From contig CAZSTA010000002.1 in assembly GCA_964609495.1 (NCBI GenBank), positions 1 to 52,146 on the forward strand: a stretch of 52,146 nt of DNA, given 5' to 3'. Of the stretch, positions 16,509 to 25,642 are shown in pieces. The translations under genes and the position numbers were made by a program. This stretch comes from CAZSTA01 sp964609495 [NCBI: uncultured bacterium]. GTDB lineage: Bacteria; CAZSTA01. The number at the start of each line of letters is the position of its first letter. The first letter of the stretch is position 1. The notes under the pieces are model-generated. The model saw nothing but the letters and a program-made list of their open reading frames with translations. It searched no databases and had not been told where the DNA came from.

Positions 16509-16617
16509 GTATTATGTCAAATTTCCCAAGTATGTAAACTTCGTGTTGGGAATAAGCTAATATCTGATATTAGAGCATAGATGATCTTCATTCTGAAGAT
16601 CTATGAGAGAAAAATTA

Positions 16618-17451
16618 TTACCCCTTTAACCCAGTGAGAGTTATCCCCTGGGTGAACTGATTCTGCATAAGCAGGTAGAATATCAGGATAGGAAGCACCG
16701 CTACAAAGGCCGCGGCAGTCATAAGGCCATACTCCGTATAATACATATTGGTGAATCTGGTTAGACCCACCTCCAAAGGCTTTCTAGCATCGGTCGAGAT
16801 GACGATCAAGGGCCATAAGAAAGTTGTCCAACCCCACATAAAGGTGAAGATAGCAAAGGTAGCTATATTCGTCTTGAGCTGAGGCATAATTACTCGCCAG
16901 TAGATAGTGAAAGCGCCACATCCATCTATCTTAGCCGCATCTACAATCTCATTAGGTATATTCAGGACGCTCTGACGGAAGAAGAAGATACCAAATGGGC
17001 CCATTAACCCCGGCACTATGACCGCCTGATAAGTATCAACCCAATTAAAAATTACCATAAGATTGTAGAGAGGTAATAGCTTCACCTGAAAGGGGATCAT
17101 CATCGTCGTTATGATCAATACGAAGAGCACACCTCGTCCGGGAAAGCGAAGTTTGGCGAATATATATCCTGCCAGTGAACAGAAGAATATGGAGGGAACC
17201 GCCTTAAACACCGTATAGATGATGCTATTTAAGAAGTATCTGAGTATCGGAGCCTTTACGAAGATGTCACGGTAGTTATCCCAGGTAAGGGGACGAGGGA
17301 CGAAGGTGGGAGGAAACTTGATGGAATCCTCGGGAGTCTTAAAGGAGGTCGAGATCATCCATATAAATGGCCCTATCATAAAAACGGTCATTATCACCAT
17401 AAATATCTGCAAAAGGAAATTCTCGAGCGATATCCTTCTCAATTTTATCAT
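16618..17451 (-). CDS. ABC sugar transporter permease, MalG-like (CUT1), second system
   Basis: This 277-residue permease has six spans, the EAA loop AAKIDGCGAFTIYWRVIMP and a MalG-type C-terminus QGITLTGLKG. I choose ATG 17451 because GGGAGG lies eight bases upstream; a GTG three codons earlier overlaps that site. It ends the operon of binding protein (19792), MalF-like permease (18367) and this gene, with the downstream terminator at 16374-16401 in reach. No ATPase gene accompanies it. Confidence 0.93.
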   Translation of the reverse strand: MIKLRRISLENFLLQIFMVIMTVFMIGPFIWMISTSFKTPEDSIKFPPTFVPRPLTWDNYRDIFVKAPILRYFLNSIIYTVFKAVPSIFFCSLAGYIFAKLRFPGRGVLFVLIITTMMIPFQVKLLPLYNLMVIFNWVDTYQAVIVPGLMGPFGIFFFRQSVLNIPNEIVDAAKIDGCGAFTIYWRVIMPQLKTNIATFAIFTFMWGWTTFLWPLIVISTDARKPLEVGLTRFTNMYYTEYGLMTAAAFVAVLPILIFYLLMQNQFTQGITLTGLKG

Positions 17452-17467
17452 CTTTTTCACCTCCCGC

Positions 17468-18367
17468 TCAGTCTGTCCTCAACACCTTCATCTGGATCAG
17501 AGTGAGGGTTAGAATGAAGATCAATAAGACAAAGGCCATGCTTGAGGCATATCCCATATGAAAATATCTAAAGCCATGTTCGTAGAGGGTGTAAACGATA
17601 GTTCTAGTAGCATCCATCGGTCCTCCCTCAGTCATAACGTAGATTTGGGTGAAGACCTGGAAGGAACCGATCATTGAGGTAACTAGAACGAGTAGGACCA
17701 TTGGCTTGAGCAGAGGAAGGGTTATAAACCAGAAGTTCTGCGTGCGAGAAGCCCCATCGATCTGAGCCACCTCATAATAGACCTCGGGGATACTCTTCAA
17801 TCCAGCCATAAATATCACCATATGAAAACCGGCATCCTTCCAGATGCTCATAGCTGTTACGGCGGGAAGAGCTAACTTCTCGCTAGCCAGCCAAATATAA
17901 GGCCCTAGACCCACTAATCCTAGAATATAGTTCAATATCCCTACACGAGGTTGATATATCCACTGCCATACAATACACACCGCAACCATAGATGTTACTA
18001 CGGGAGTGAAGAAGGCTACCTTATAAAAGTTGAAGAAGCGAAGCCCTTTGTTAAGAGCCAAAGCTAAGATCAGGGATAAAGTTGCGCCGATGAAAACCTT
18101 CGCTATAGTGAAGACAACAGTATTTCTTATCGAAGCCACAAAGATGCGATCTTGAGCAAGTTTTATGTAGTTGCCAAAGCCCACAAAGGGATGAGTATCA
18201 TACATCGGATCGAACTTGAAAAAGCTCATTATAAAGGAAGCGATCATCGGATAATAATGAAATAAGGCGAAGAATATAATGACTGGTAATAGAAGCAGAT
18301 AGGCAGTTATCGCCTCCTTCCTCTCTAAATTCAACCATCTCTTCTTTTTAACTCTCTCTTCGCTCAT
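17468..18367 (-). CDS. ABC sugar transporter permease, MalF-like (CUT1), second system
   Basis: The 299-residue permease begins MSEERVKKKRWLNLERKEAI and has six spans with the EAA loop VAQIDGASRTQNFWFITLP. I place the start at ATG 18367 behind GTGAGGAGATGTCTT. The frame is open a further 24 codons upstream, but that stretch crosses the intercistronic hairpin and has no ribosome site. It is followed 16 bases later by its MalG-like partner. Confidence 0.92.
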   Translation of the reverse strand: MSEERVKKKRWLNLERKEAITAYLLLLPVIIFFALFHYYPMIASFIMSFFKFDPMYDTHPFVGFGNYIKLAQDRIFVASIRNTVVFTIAKVFIGATLSLILALALNKGLRFFNFYKVAFFTPVVTSMVAVCIVWQWIYQPRVGILNYILGLVGLGPYIWLASEKLALPAVTAMSIWKDAGFHMVIFMAGLKSIPEVYYEVAQIDGASRTQNFWFITLPLLKPMVLLVLVTSMIGSFQVFTQIYVMTEGGPMDATRTIVYTLYEHGFRYFHMGYASSMAFVLLIFILTLTLIQMKVLRTD

Positions 18368-18409
18368 AAGACATCTCCTCACTAAAAATCTTGGGGTTAA
18401 AATTATAGA

Positions 18410-18440
18410 TGTGGCAGTCAGGTCTGACCCGACTGCCACA
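18410..18440 (-). terminator. intercistronic hairpin after the second sugar-binding protein
   Basis: TGTGGCAGTC (18410-18419) pairs with GACTGCCACA (18431-18440), and the inner GGT/ACC also pairs. It begins nine bases after the binding-protein stop codon and lies 40 bases before the permease start. Same position as the hairpins in the other two sugar operons. Confidence 0.7.
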
Positions 18441-18448
18441 AGAATAAT

Positions 18449-19792
18449 CTACCACCAAGGTATCTCATAACCTTCCGGCTTCATATCCGCAGGAATTTCC
18501 TTCAGAATATCCTCTATCTCCTTCGCCGCCTGATCCAAAGCTTCCTCTATCCCAATCTTTCCGTAGCAGGCGGCCTCGACGTTCTTCCCCATTATATTCT
18601 CCATCTCATAGAGTCTGGGAAGCTCTGGGACCCAGACCACATTGGGTTGAGTGAGATATACCGAGAAGATCGGATCCTCCATAAATTCGGGCATAGCCGC
18701 GGCGGACTTGACGGTGGGAGGACGTCTAGCCATCCTAGCATACTTCAATTGTTGCTCCGGTTGCATCAGCCAGAGGAGAAAATCGAAGGATTCCTTGGGG
18801 TGCTTAGAATCCTTAGTCACTCCTATTGCGGGGTGATTACTGGCTATGGTTGAGGAGATCACCGCCTTGGGGATATGAGCTGCTCCATAGTTTACCCCGG
18901 GCACCATATCAGGAGCATAATCTGACAACCACCGTTTGATCCAATCGCCTCTCCACCACATAGCTACGGTCTTCTGACCAAAACCTTGCTGATCACCTGG
19001 ATCAAGCTCTACGCTATCCAACTTCCAAGTATTCAACACATCATAGTAAAGTTGAAGAGCTTTCTGTCCAGCCTCGGAGTTTATCAAGGATTTGGTGAAG
19101 GTTTCATCATACTCCTTGCCCCCATAGGAATAGAAGGCAACTTTCCACTTAGCAAAGATCCCCTGGGGATGACCGGTCTTTCTGATCCAGAATCCAGCTC
19201 GGGTGACTGCTCCCTTATCATCATATTTGGTAAGCTTCTTACCATATTCCACCAGATCATCGAAGGTAGCGGGAGGAGTATCCGGATCTAAGCCGGCTTC
19301 TTTATACATATCCTTGTTATAATAGAGGATAAGCCAGTTTCCTCTCACACAAGCCGCATAGATCTTACCCCCATATTCCGAGCCTCCTAATATGGAAGGG
19401 GTTAAGGCTTCTTTCCTGGTATATTCGGCAAATTCAGGATTATGCTCCTCCGCAGGAACTAGCCAGCCAGCTTTAACATATTGATCGAAAGCTACATCGT
19501 GATTTCCAAGAATATCTGGTCCCTTCCCTGCTCGCAAGTTCACTACTATCTTAGTCTCATAGTCCGTTAGCGAGCCGGTGAAGCGATCGAAGACAAGCTC
19601 TATATCAGGATTCGCCTTTTGATAGCCCTCGATGAATTCCCTCTCAAAATCAGCCACCCATTCCTCATCGGCAACTGCATTATCCCAGTATATCAATTTT
19701 ATCTTTGCCGCTTCAACCTGGGAGAAGCTAAGAGATGTCGCCAAGGCGAGTACAGATACAAGAATTACCGCCTTTAATATCCCCTTTTTCAT
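18449..19792 (-). CDS. extracellular sugar-binding protein (ABC, family 1), second system
   Basis: This 447-residue precursor has a Sec signal peptide (MKKGILKAVILVSVLALATS, cleavage near VEAA) and a mature start KIKLIYWDNAVADEEW. Family-1 features include GYQKANPDIELVFDRFTG and LRAGKGPDILGNHDV near the N-terminus, and GRP-rich closing segments WWRGDWIKRWL and HPKESFDFLLWL. It is a periplasmic oligosaccharide receptor. AAAGGAGGTTTCTTAA precedes the ATG. The start region is preceded by a second SD-like motif at 19847-19858. Ligand unknown. Confidence 0.93.
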   Translation of the reverse strand: MKKGILKAVILVSVLALATSLSFSQVEAAKIKLIYWDNAVADEEWVADFEREFIEGYQKANPDIELVFDRFTGSLTDYETKIVVNLRAGKGPDILGNHDVAFDQYVKAGWLVPAEEHNPEFAEYTRKEALTPSILGGSEYGGKIYAACVRGNWLILYYNKDMYKEAGLDPDTPPATFDDLVEYGKKLTKYDDKGAVTRAGFWIRKTGHPQGIFAKWKVAFYSYGGKEYDETFTKSLINSEAGQKALQLYYDVLNTWKLDSVELDPGDQQGFGQKTVAMWWRGDWIKRWLSDYAPDMVPGVNYGAAHIPKAVISSTIASNHPAIGVTKDSKHPKESFDFLLWLMQPEQQLKYARMARRPPTVKSAAAMPEFMEDPIFSVYLTQPNVVWVPELPRLYEMENIMGKNVEAACYGKIGIEEALDQAAKEIEDILKEIPADMKPEGYEIPWW

Positions 19793-19846
19793 TTAAGAAA
19801 CCTCCTTTATTAAAATTGTTGAAACCCTAAAAACGATTTACAAGCT

Positions 19847-19858
19847 CACCTCCTTCTT
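19847..19858 (-). promoter_or_regulatory. extra Shine-Dalgarno-like motif in the leader of the second binding-protein gene
   Basis: AAGAAGGAGGTG (minus) lies 55 bases before the binding-protein start and only about 12 bases after the predicted transcription start. The one frame it could serve (GTG AGC TTG TAA) stops at once, so it does not look like an ordinary initiation site. Confidence 0.5.
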
Positions 19859-19876
19859 AATAATCAATTTTTCAGT

Positions 19877-19882
19877 ATTATA
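19877..19882 (-). promoter_or_regulatory. -10 element of the second sugar operon
   Basis: A perfect TATAAT (minus) with TATGA directly upstream. The -35 is weak: TTTAAT at 18 bases is the best match. The remainder of the 19793-19938 gap shows nothing else. Confidence 0.45.
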
Positions 19883-19938
19883 TCATATCTCGAGTGGCAA
19901 ATTAAAAATAATGAAAATTATATAGAGGGCGAAGATCT

Positions 19939-20955
19939 TTATACAGATATCCCCTTTAGATTTAGTCTCTCAGCGAAATGACAGCTAGCATAGTGATCAG
20001 TGTCAACCTCTCTTAACTCTGGCTCTTCGCTTTTACAGATATCTTCTGCATATCTACATCGGGGATGAAACACACACCCTGAGGGAGGGTCTATTGGGTC
20101 AGGAGTTTCACCAGCCAAGACCATCCGTCTTGATTTATAAAACGGGTTGGTTCGAGGAATAGCAGATAGGAGTGCTTCGCTATAGGGATGTTTGGGGGCG
20201 ACAAGGAACTCCTCTTTCTCAGCAATCTCTACTAACTTTCCTACATACATCGCCGCTATTCTATCACTAACATATCTAACCACACTCAAGTCATGGGAGA
20301 TAAAAAGATAAGTTAAGCCAAACCTGTTCTGCAAATCCTTCAGTAGGTTAAGGATTTGCGCCTGAATGGAGACATCAAGAGCAGAAACCGGCTCATCAGC
20401 CACAATTAGCTTGGGATTTAGGGTTAGGGCTCTGGCAACGCCTATTCGCTGCCGTTGACCGCCGCTGAAGCTATGAGGATAGCGTCTCAGATGTTCTACC
20501 ATAAGCCCGACCTGGGTTAGCACTTCCTTAACCCGCTCTTCCAACTCTCTACCTCTAGCAATCCCATTAACCAATAACGGTTCTCCGATAATCTCCAATA
20601 CGGTCATCCGCGGATTCAAAGAGGAATACGGGTCTTGAAATATTATCTGCATATGTCGCCTGAAGGATCTTAAAGCTTCTCTGTCCAAGTTGGTGATCGA
20701 AACCATCTGGTCGCTATCTCTAAAGAGTATTTCCCCTCCAGTTGGTTCATAAAGCCGCAGGATGCATCTCCCCAGAGTTGTTTTGCCACAGCCACTCTCA
20801 CCTACCAGTCCTAAGGTCTCACCTTCCTTGATGTAGAGATCGACATCATCTACTGCTTTCACATAACCCTTTATCTTGCGCATAAGACCTCGCTGGACGG
20901 GAAAATATTTTTTGAGCCCTCTAACTTCCAATAATATATTTTGTCCCTCAGCCAT
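19939..20955 (-). CDS. oligopeptide/dipeptide ABC transporter ATPase, OppF/DppF-like
   Basis: The 338-residue ATPase has Walker [10 protein letters not shown], signature [16 protein letters not shown], Walker [13 protein letters not shown] and switch His in ISHDLSVV. The C-terminal oligopeptide-transporter extension contains the conserved [17 protein letters not shown] cysteine segment. It follows the OppD-like gene by about 50 bases. Permeases and a peptide-binding protein, normally next to these ATPases, are absent; both flanks are sugar importers. It could energise an importer encoded elsewhere. It is not the usual ATPase type for CUT1 permeases. Confidence 0.92.
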   Translation of the reverse strand: MAEGQNILLEVRGLKKYFPVQRGLMRKIKGYVKAVDDVDLYIKEGETLGLVGESGCGKTTLGRCILRLYEPTGGEILFRDSDQMVSITNLDREALRSFRRHMQIIFQDPYSSLNPRMTVLEIIGEPLLVNGIARGRELEERVKEVLTQVGLMVEHLRRYPHSFSGGQRQRIGVARALTLNPKLIVADEPVSALDVSIQAQILNLLKDLQNRFGLTYLFISHDLSVVRYVSDRIAAMYVGKLVEIAEKEEFLVAPKHPYSEALLSAIPRTNPFYKSRRMVLAGETPDPIDPPSGCVFHPRCRYAEDICKSEEPELREVDTDHYASCHFAERLNLKGISV

Positions 20956-21007
20956 AGTCTATCTACCTCATTTTGGTAATTAGCCAGTATTAGCTAAAAA
21001 ACTGACC

Positions 21008-22024
21008 TTATGCTCCGCAATACCTGAAACAACTAACCTTGTGGCCGGGGGCTACCTCAACCAGAGGAGGAGAGGATGTATTACACACCTCGGGGATTAC
21101 TTCCCCACAGCGGGGATGAAAGACACAACCAGAGGGAATCTCATATGGACTGGGAACCACCCCCTTAATAGGAACAAGCTGAGAGAGCTCTCCATCTATT
21201 CTGGGAATAGACCTCCACAAGGCACGGGTATAAGGATGCAACGGCTCACTGAATATCTTTTCTACGCTAGTTTGTTCCACTATATTACCCAGATACATTA
21301 CCGCCACTTCATCTGCGATCTCGGAAACTACGGCTAAATTATGCGTGATATAAATAATTGACATTCCCAACTCCTCTTGTAGCTGTTTTAATAGTTCCAG
21401 GATTTGCGCCTGAATGGTGACATCCAAGGCTGTGGTGGGCTCATCAGCAATAAGTAACTTTGGATTACAAGAGAGTGCCATAGCGATCATCGCTCGCTGA
21501 CGCATACCACCACTGAGTTGATGAGGATAGGCATCTATATGCTCATCAGGTCTGGGTATGCCTACCGTCCCTAAAAGCTCTATCACGTGTTTTCTGGCTT
21601 CCCTTTTACTTATATCTTGATGGAGCAATATTGTCTCCGTAATCTGATTGCCAATGGTATGAAGAGGGCCAAGAGAGGTCATTGGCTCCTGGAAGATCAT
21701 GCTTATCTCTTTTCCCCTGATCTCTTGCATCTTTTTCCCTTGGGGATCTAACTCGACCAGATTAGTAATTTTGGGAGGTGCGTCACCATTCCGCAGGTGA
21801 AGTAGTATATCCCCAGTTACTATCCTACCGGGAGGAGGAACTATGCGCAGGATAGATTGAGACGTAACTGACTTACCGCATCCGCTTTCCCCGATTATTC
21901 CCAGTATCATCCCCTGTTTAATATCAAAACTTACCCCATCTACTGCTCTTAATATGCCTTCGTCAAGGAAAAAGTAAGTCTTAAGATTCTTTACCTCTAA
22001 AAGCAAATTATTTTGTTGCGCCAT
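21008..22024 (-). CDS. oligopeptide/dipeptide ABC transporter ATPase, OppD/DppD-like
   Basis: The 338-residue ATPase has Walker A GESGCGKSVT, signature HQLSGGMRQRAMIAMAL, Walker B LLIADEPTTALD and switch ITHNLAVV, with the family C-terminal segment [18 protein letters not shown]. It forms the natural heterodimer with the OppF-like protein encoded next. A TAAGGTGATACACG region precedes the ATG. I see no convincing promoter, hairpin or gene in the 265 bases between 22025 and 22289. The transported substrate is unknown because the permeases and receptor are missing here. Confidence 0.92.
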   Translation of the reverse strand: MAQQNNLLLEVKNLKTYFFLDEGILRAVDGVSFDIKQGMILGIIGESGCGKSVTSQSILRIVPPPGRIVTGDILLHLRNGDAPPKITNLVELDPQGKKMQEIRGKEISMIFQEPMTSLGPLHTIGNQITETILLHQDISKREARKHVIELLGTVGIPRPDEHIDAYPHQLSGGMRQRAMIAMALSCNPKLLIADEPTTALDVTIQAQILELLKQLQEELGMSIIYITHNLAVVSEIADEVAVMYLGNIVEQTSVEKIFSEPLHPYTRALWRSIPRIDGELSQLVPIKGVVPSPYEIPSGCVFHPRCGEVIPEVCNTSSPPLVEVAPGHKVSCFRYCGA

Positions 22025-22289
22025 CGTGTATCACCTTATCTAATAGTATGCTATTCACTAGGACTTATCCCTTCGACAAATATAACTTCCTTCGTATGAT
22101 CTCTACCAGCAAGACTTTCTGCAAATAGTTATCATCTATATTATTCTGTAGCATCCTTTAATCCTATATAAGTTAATAGAATTAGCTCTAGTCCGACTTA
22201 CAAATAGTCCACTTTATTAAGAGTCGATAATATATATACCGCAATTACTCTATGATCTATCATATCAAGTTGCTACTAAAGCCTATATC

Positions 22290-23153
22290 CTACCCCTTCA
22301 TTCCCGTCAGGGTTATCCCTTGAATGAAATATCTCTGAGCGAAGAAATAAATCACCAGGCAGGGCAGAAGAACGACTAGCGAAGCGGCCATTAATTGATT
22401 CCACTCGGTCGAATATATCCCTCTGAACATCGCCAGTCCTAAAGATAACGGATATTTCTTGCTCTCATTAAGATAAACTAAGGGACCAAAGAAATCATTC
22501 CAAGTCCAGACGAATCTGAAGATTACAATAGCGGTTATAGCGGGCTTGGATAAGGGAAGAATAATATGAGTGAAAATCCTTAAGTAGCCACAGCCATCTA
22601 TGATCGCCGCCTCATCCAAATCCTTTGGGATGGTCATAAAGAACTGCCTTAAGAGAAATATGTAGAAGGGAACTCCAAAGAAAGCAGGAATGATCAGAGG
22701 TTTATAGGTGTTCACCCAACCTAGGAAGGTAAAGACTATGAAGGTAGGGATGATAGTAACCTGAGGCGGAATGAACATAGTGCTGATCATCAAGATGAAG
22801 AAGAAATTCCGCCCAGAGAATTCAAAACGAGCGAATCCGTAAGCTACTAAGCAAGATGATAATACTGAACCGATTATAGTGCTGAAAGTATATATCAAGG
22901 TGTTCTTCAACTGGGGTAGGAAGTTCATACTCTTGAGAGCCTCGGGATAATTCTTCCAAACGAATGGCTCTGGTATCCATTCAGGCGGAAATAGGAATAT
23001 CTGCTCTGAGACCTTAAGCGAACTCGACATCATCCATAGAAAAGGAATCATAAAAAGGATTCCAAAAGCGATGAGGATAATATATAGAAAGGTATTCTTA
23101 ATAATAACTCTCTGCTTTTTAGTCAAACCAGCAGGTTTGCTTCTAACAGCCAC
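22290..23153 (-). CDS. ABC sugar transporter permease, MalG-like (CUT1), third system
   Basis: This 287-residue, six-span permease has the EAA loop AAIIDGCGYLRIFTHIILP and the C-terminus RYFIQGITLTGMKG. A basic N-terminus (RSKPAGLTKKQR) precedes TM1. The start is GTG 23153 behind GGGGGATATGAT. It is the final gene of the third importer operon, 28 bases after the MalF-like gene. Confidence 0.93.
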   Translation of the reverse strand: MAVRSKPAGLTKKQRVIIKNTFLYIILIAFGILFMIPFLWMMSSSLKVSEQIFLFPPEWIPEPFVWKNYPEALKSMNFLPQLKNTLIYTFSTIIGSVLSSCLVAYGFARFEFSGRNFFFILMISTMFIPPQVTIIPTFIVFTFLGWVNTYKPLIIPAFFGVPFYIFLLRQFFMTIPKDLDEAAIIDGCGYLRIFTHIILPLSKPAITAIVIFRFVWTWNDFFGPLVYLNESKKYPLSLGLAMFRGIYSTEWNQLMAASLVVLLPCLVIYFFAQRYFIQGITLTGMKG

Positions 23154-23180
23154 ATCATATCCCCCCTAGAATATTATGAA

Positions 23181-24080
23181 TTATTTCTCCACCTCATAAT
23201 AGACCCAATGAGTTGCGACCTTGAATTGAACAAGAGTTACGATCAGGATTATTATAAATAGAATCCAGGCCATCGCCGAGGCATAGCCCATCCTAAATAG
23301 CATGAAGGCATTTCGGAATAGATATAGCACGTAAAACAGAGTGGAGTCTACTGGCCCTCCTCCAGTTATGATATAGGCTTGGGTGAAGACCTGGAAGGAG
23401 CCGATTATACCCATAATCATATTAAAGAATATAACGGGGGAGATCATAGGAATAGTAACATACCAAAATTTACTCCACCAGGTAGCCCCATCGACCTCAG
23501 CCGCCTCGTATAATTGCTGAGGTATCCCCTGCAGGCCAGCCAAATAGATAACAGTGCCTCCTCCCACTGCCCAAAGGCTCATCAGGATAAGCGCTGGTTT
23601 CGACCACCTAGCATCCACTAACCAGCCGGGTCCCTCCTTGATTCCTATCATATTTAATAGGACATTTATCAATCCGAATTGGGGATTGAAGAGCCACAAC
23701 CATAACATAGATACCGCGACTCCCGAGGTAACCGCTGGGAGATAATAGATGGTTCGAAACCATCTTATTCCAAATAATTTATTATTCAAAAGTATTGAGA
23801 GTATGAGGGCAAATATAACACCCAAAGGAACCGCAAAGGCGGTATAAAAGAGAGTGTTATAAAGAGATTTGGGGAAGAGGGGGTCTTGAAATACAAGCTC
23901 CTTATAGTTCGAAAGACCTACCCATTGGGGAGGGGTAAATAACTCATATTTGGTAAAACTCAAATAGATGGAAGCAAGTACAGGCCCAAGAACAAAGAGC
24001 AAAAATCCTATGAGCCAGGGCGAGATAAATGCATAGCCATAAATAGCCTTTTTCTTCGCCAATCGAGACATCTTCGCCAC
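23181..24080 (-). CDS. ABC sugar transporter permease, MalF-like (CUT1), third system
   Basis: The 299-residue permease has six spans and the EAA loop AAEVDGATWWSKFWYVTIP. The start is GTG 24080 with GAGGTG upstream; ATG 24071 is a shorter alternative. It partners the MalG-like permease downstream and the binding protein upstream, from which a hairpin at 24105-24142 separates it. Its TM1-2 loop FTKYELFTPPQWVGLSNY is typical of lactose/arabinogalactan-type CUT1 systems, but this does not fix the substrate. Confidence 0.93.
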   Translation of the reverse strand: MAKMSRLAKKKAIYGYAFISPWLIGFLLFVLGPVLASIYLSFTKYELFTPPQWVGLSNYKELVFQDPLFPKSLYNTLFYTAFAVPLGVIFALILSILLNNKLFGIRWFRTIYYLPAVTSGVAVSMLWLWLFNPQFGLINVLLNMIGIKEGPGWLVDARWSKPALILMSLWAVGGGTVIYLAGLQGIPQQLYEAAEVDGATWWSKFWYVTIPMISPVIFFNMIMGIIGSFQVFTQAYIITGGGPVDSTLFYVLYLFRNAFMLFRMGYASAMAWILFIIILIVTLVQFKVATHWVYYEVEK

Positions 24081-24104
24081 TTATATCACCTCATCTAGTT
24101 AAAA

Positions 24105-24142
24105 TTATCGCTGTTAAGGCTGGTAAGCCCCAACAGCGATAA
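24105..24142 (-). terminator. intercistronic hairpin after the third sugar-binding protein
   Basis: TTATCGCTGTT (24105-24115) pairs perfectly with AACAGCGATAA (24132-24142); inner GGC/GCC also pairs. It begins 20 bases after the binding-protein stop and 25 bases before the permease start. Confidence 0.7.
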
Positions 24143-24161
24143 ATCACATAAAATTACTCTC

Positions 24162-25412
24162 TTACTTTCCAGCTAGAGCATCGTTGATTCTCCTGGCCGC
24201 CTCATCAGCCGCCTCCTGAGCGGACACTCCACCCAAGATCGCCTTATCGAAGCATTGCTGAGTAGCGTCGGTGACAACGGGATATTTGTCAGTAACAGGA
24301 CGGGCTTTACCAACTTGCATCTGCTCGATCGCTATTACATAAGGATACTTCTGCCACTCCTCGATAGTCTCCGCAACGGACATCCTCACGGCGATACCAT
24401 ATCCCTTCTGAAGCACTCTTACGAAGGGATCGGTGGAGATGTATTGCATCACCTTAGAAGCCGCATCTTTCTGCTTGGTGAGAGACCACATCGAGAAGTG
24501 CCAGCCACCAACTCCACTTACCCTCTTACCCTTCTTGGGATAGGTAGTGTGAGTAACTTCCCACTTGAAGTCAGGATAGGTCTTCTCGTAGGTGCGGAAC
24601 ATAAATGGACCGGTTTGGTTCATCGCGATCATGCCCCCGACAAAAGCACCCTCAGGGCCAGCCTGAATCTGTCCAACCTTAGGAGCGGTGTAGTACTTAT
24701 TGACTAGATCGCTCAGGAACTGAATAGCCTCTACTGATTCAGGCTCGTTGATTCTAGCCTTAGTTACATCCTCATTGACGACGAAGCCATTGTTCGCCCA
24801 GATAAAGGCGGTTAAGATCCACATAACGTACTCGTTACGTCCTAAGGCGAGATCTAATGTATATTGATCGAACTTTCCATCTCCATCCTTATCAACCGTC
24901 AGCTTCTTGGTGATCTCGATCATATCCTCCCAATAGACAGGAGGTTCAACTCCGGCTTCATCGAGTAGAGCAGGATTATAGAAGATAACGTGGGAGTTGG
25001 TCTCGAGACATAGAGCGTATAGTTTGCCCTTCCAAGTCATCTCCTCCAGAGCAGGAGGCCAATAGTCATTCCTAACATCCTCGGGGATATATTCGTCTAA
25101 CTCGGCAAGTAAGCCCTGGCTAGCGTAAGTAGCTACGTTGATCCCATCAACCGCAAAGATATCTGGTAACTGCTTGCCAGCCGCAGAGATCCTGAATTTT
25201 TGCTCCCAGTCGGGAATCCTCTGCCATTCGATCTTAATATCAGGATTATCAGCCTCGAAAGGAGCCCACATCTCCGCATGAACATCATCATATCTGAGAT
25301 CAAAATCATGAGGGGTCCAGATCTTAACTGTGGTCTTAGCGGCAAAAGCCATCGAGGATATTCCAAAGATGGTCAACGTCAAAATTAAGGTTATAATGGT
25401 TCCTTTTCTCAT
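24162..25412 (-). CDS. extracellular sugar-binding protein (ABC, family 1), third system
   Basis: The 416-residue precursor has a Sec signal peptide (MRKGTIITLILTLTIFGISS, cleavage near AFAA) and mature start KTTVKIWTPHDFDLRYDD. It shows PFEADNPDIKIEWQRIPDW, the family-1 LPDIFAVDG segment, and VSGVGGWHFSMW in the second lobe. It is a periplasmic carbohydrate receptor. AAAGGAGGAAAGAAGAA precedes the ATG. Its promoter is a perfect consensus about 140 bases upstream. Ligand unknown. Confidence 0.93.
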   Translation of the reverse strand: MRKGTIITLILTLTIFGISSMAFAAKTTVKIWTPHDFDLRYDDVHAEMWAPFEADNPDIKIEWQRIPDWEQKFRISAAGKQLPDIFAVDGINVATYASQGLLAELDEYIPEDVRNDYWPPALEEMTWKGKLYALCLETNSHVIFYNPALLDEAGVEPPVYWEDMIEITKKLTVDKDGDGKFDQYTLDLALGRNEYVMWILTAFIWANNGFVVNEDVTKARINEPESVEAIQFLSDLVNKYYTAPKVGQIQAGPEGAFVGGMIAMNQTGPFMFRTYEKTYPDFKWEVTHTTYPKKGKRVSGVGGWHFSMWSLTKQKDAASKVMQYISTDPFVRVLQKGYGIAVRMSVAETIEEWQKYPYVIAIEQMQVGKARPVTDKYPVVTDATQQCFDKAILGGVSAQEAADEAARRINDALAGK

Positions 25413-25493
25413 TTCTTCTTTCCTCCTTTATAGATTTATTATTTGAACATCCGAACACATCTCATAAGGTTAACTTACTCTCTCTTTGCGAAT

Positions 25494-25503
25494 CACCTCC
25501 TTT
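25494..25503 (-). promoter_or_regulatory. extra Shine-Dalgarno-like motif in the leader of the third binding-protein gene
   Basis: AAAGGAGGTG, continuing GAT, is a full complement of a canonical 16S rRNA 3' end. It lies 82 bases upstream of the start codon and about 45 bases after the predicted transcription start, and does not serve a plausible gene. Confidence 0.55.
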
Positions 25504-25552
25504 ATTTGTCATTGATATTAACCTCTGATAATCAGTCTCTATATCCCAGCCA

Positions 25553-25581
25553 ATTATACACTAAAAGAGACATTTTGTCAA
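25553..25581 (-). promoter_or_regulatory. perfect-consensus sigma-70 promoter of the third sugar operon
   Basis: On the minus strand TTGACA (25581-25576), a 17-base spacer and TATAAT (25558-25553). Predicted start near 25546, giving a 5' leader of about 134 bases. Confidence 0.85.
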
Positions 25582-25642
25582 TGAAGTTTAAGTCCTAGAA
25601 GCATGTAGAATATTGTGCTAGCGGTTTGAACTCCCTTAAACC

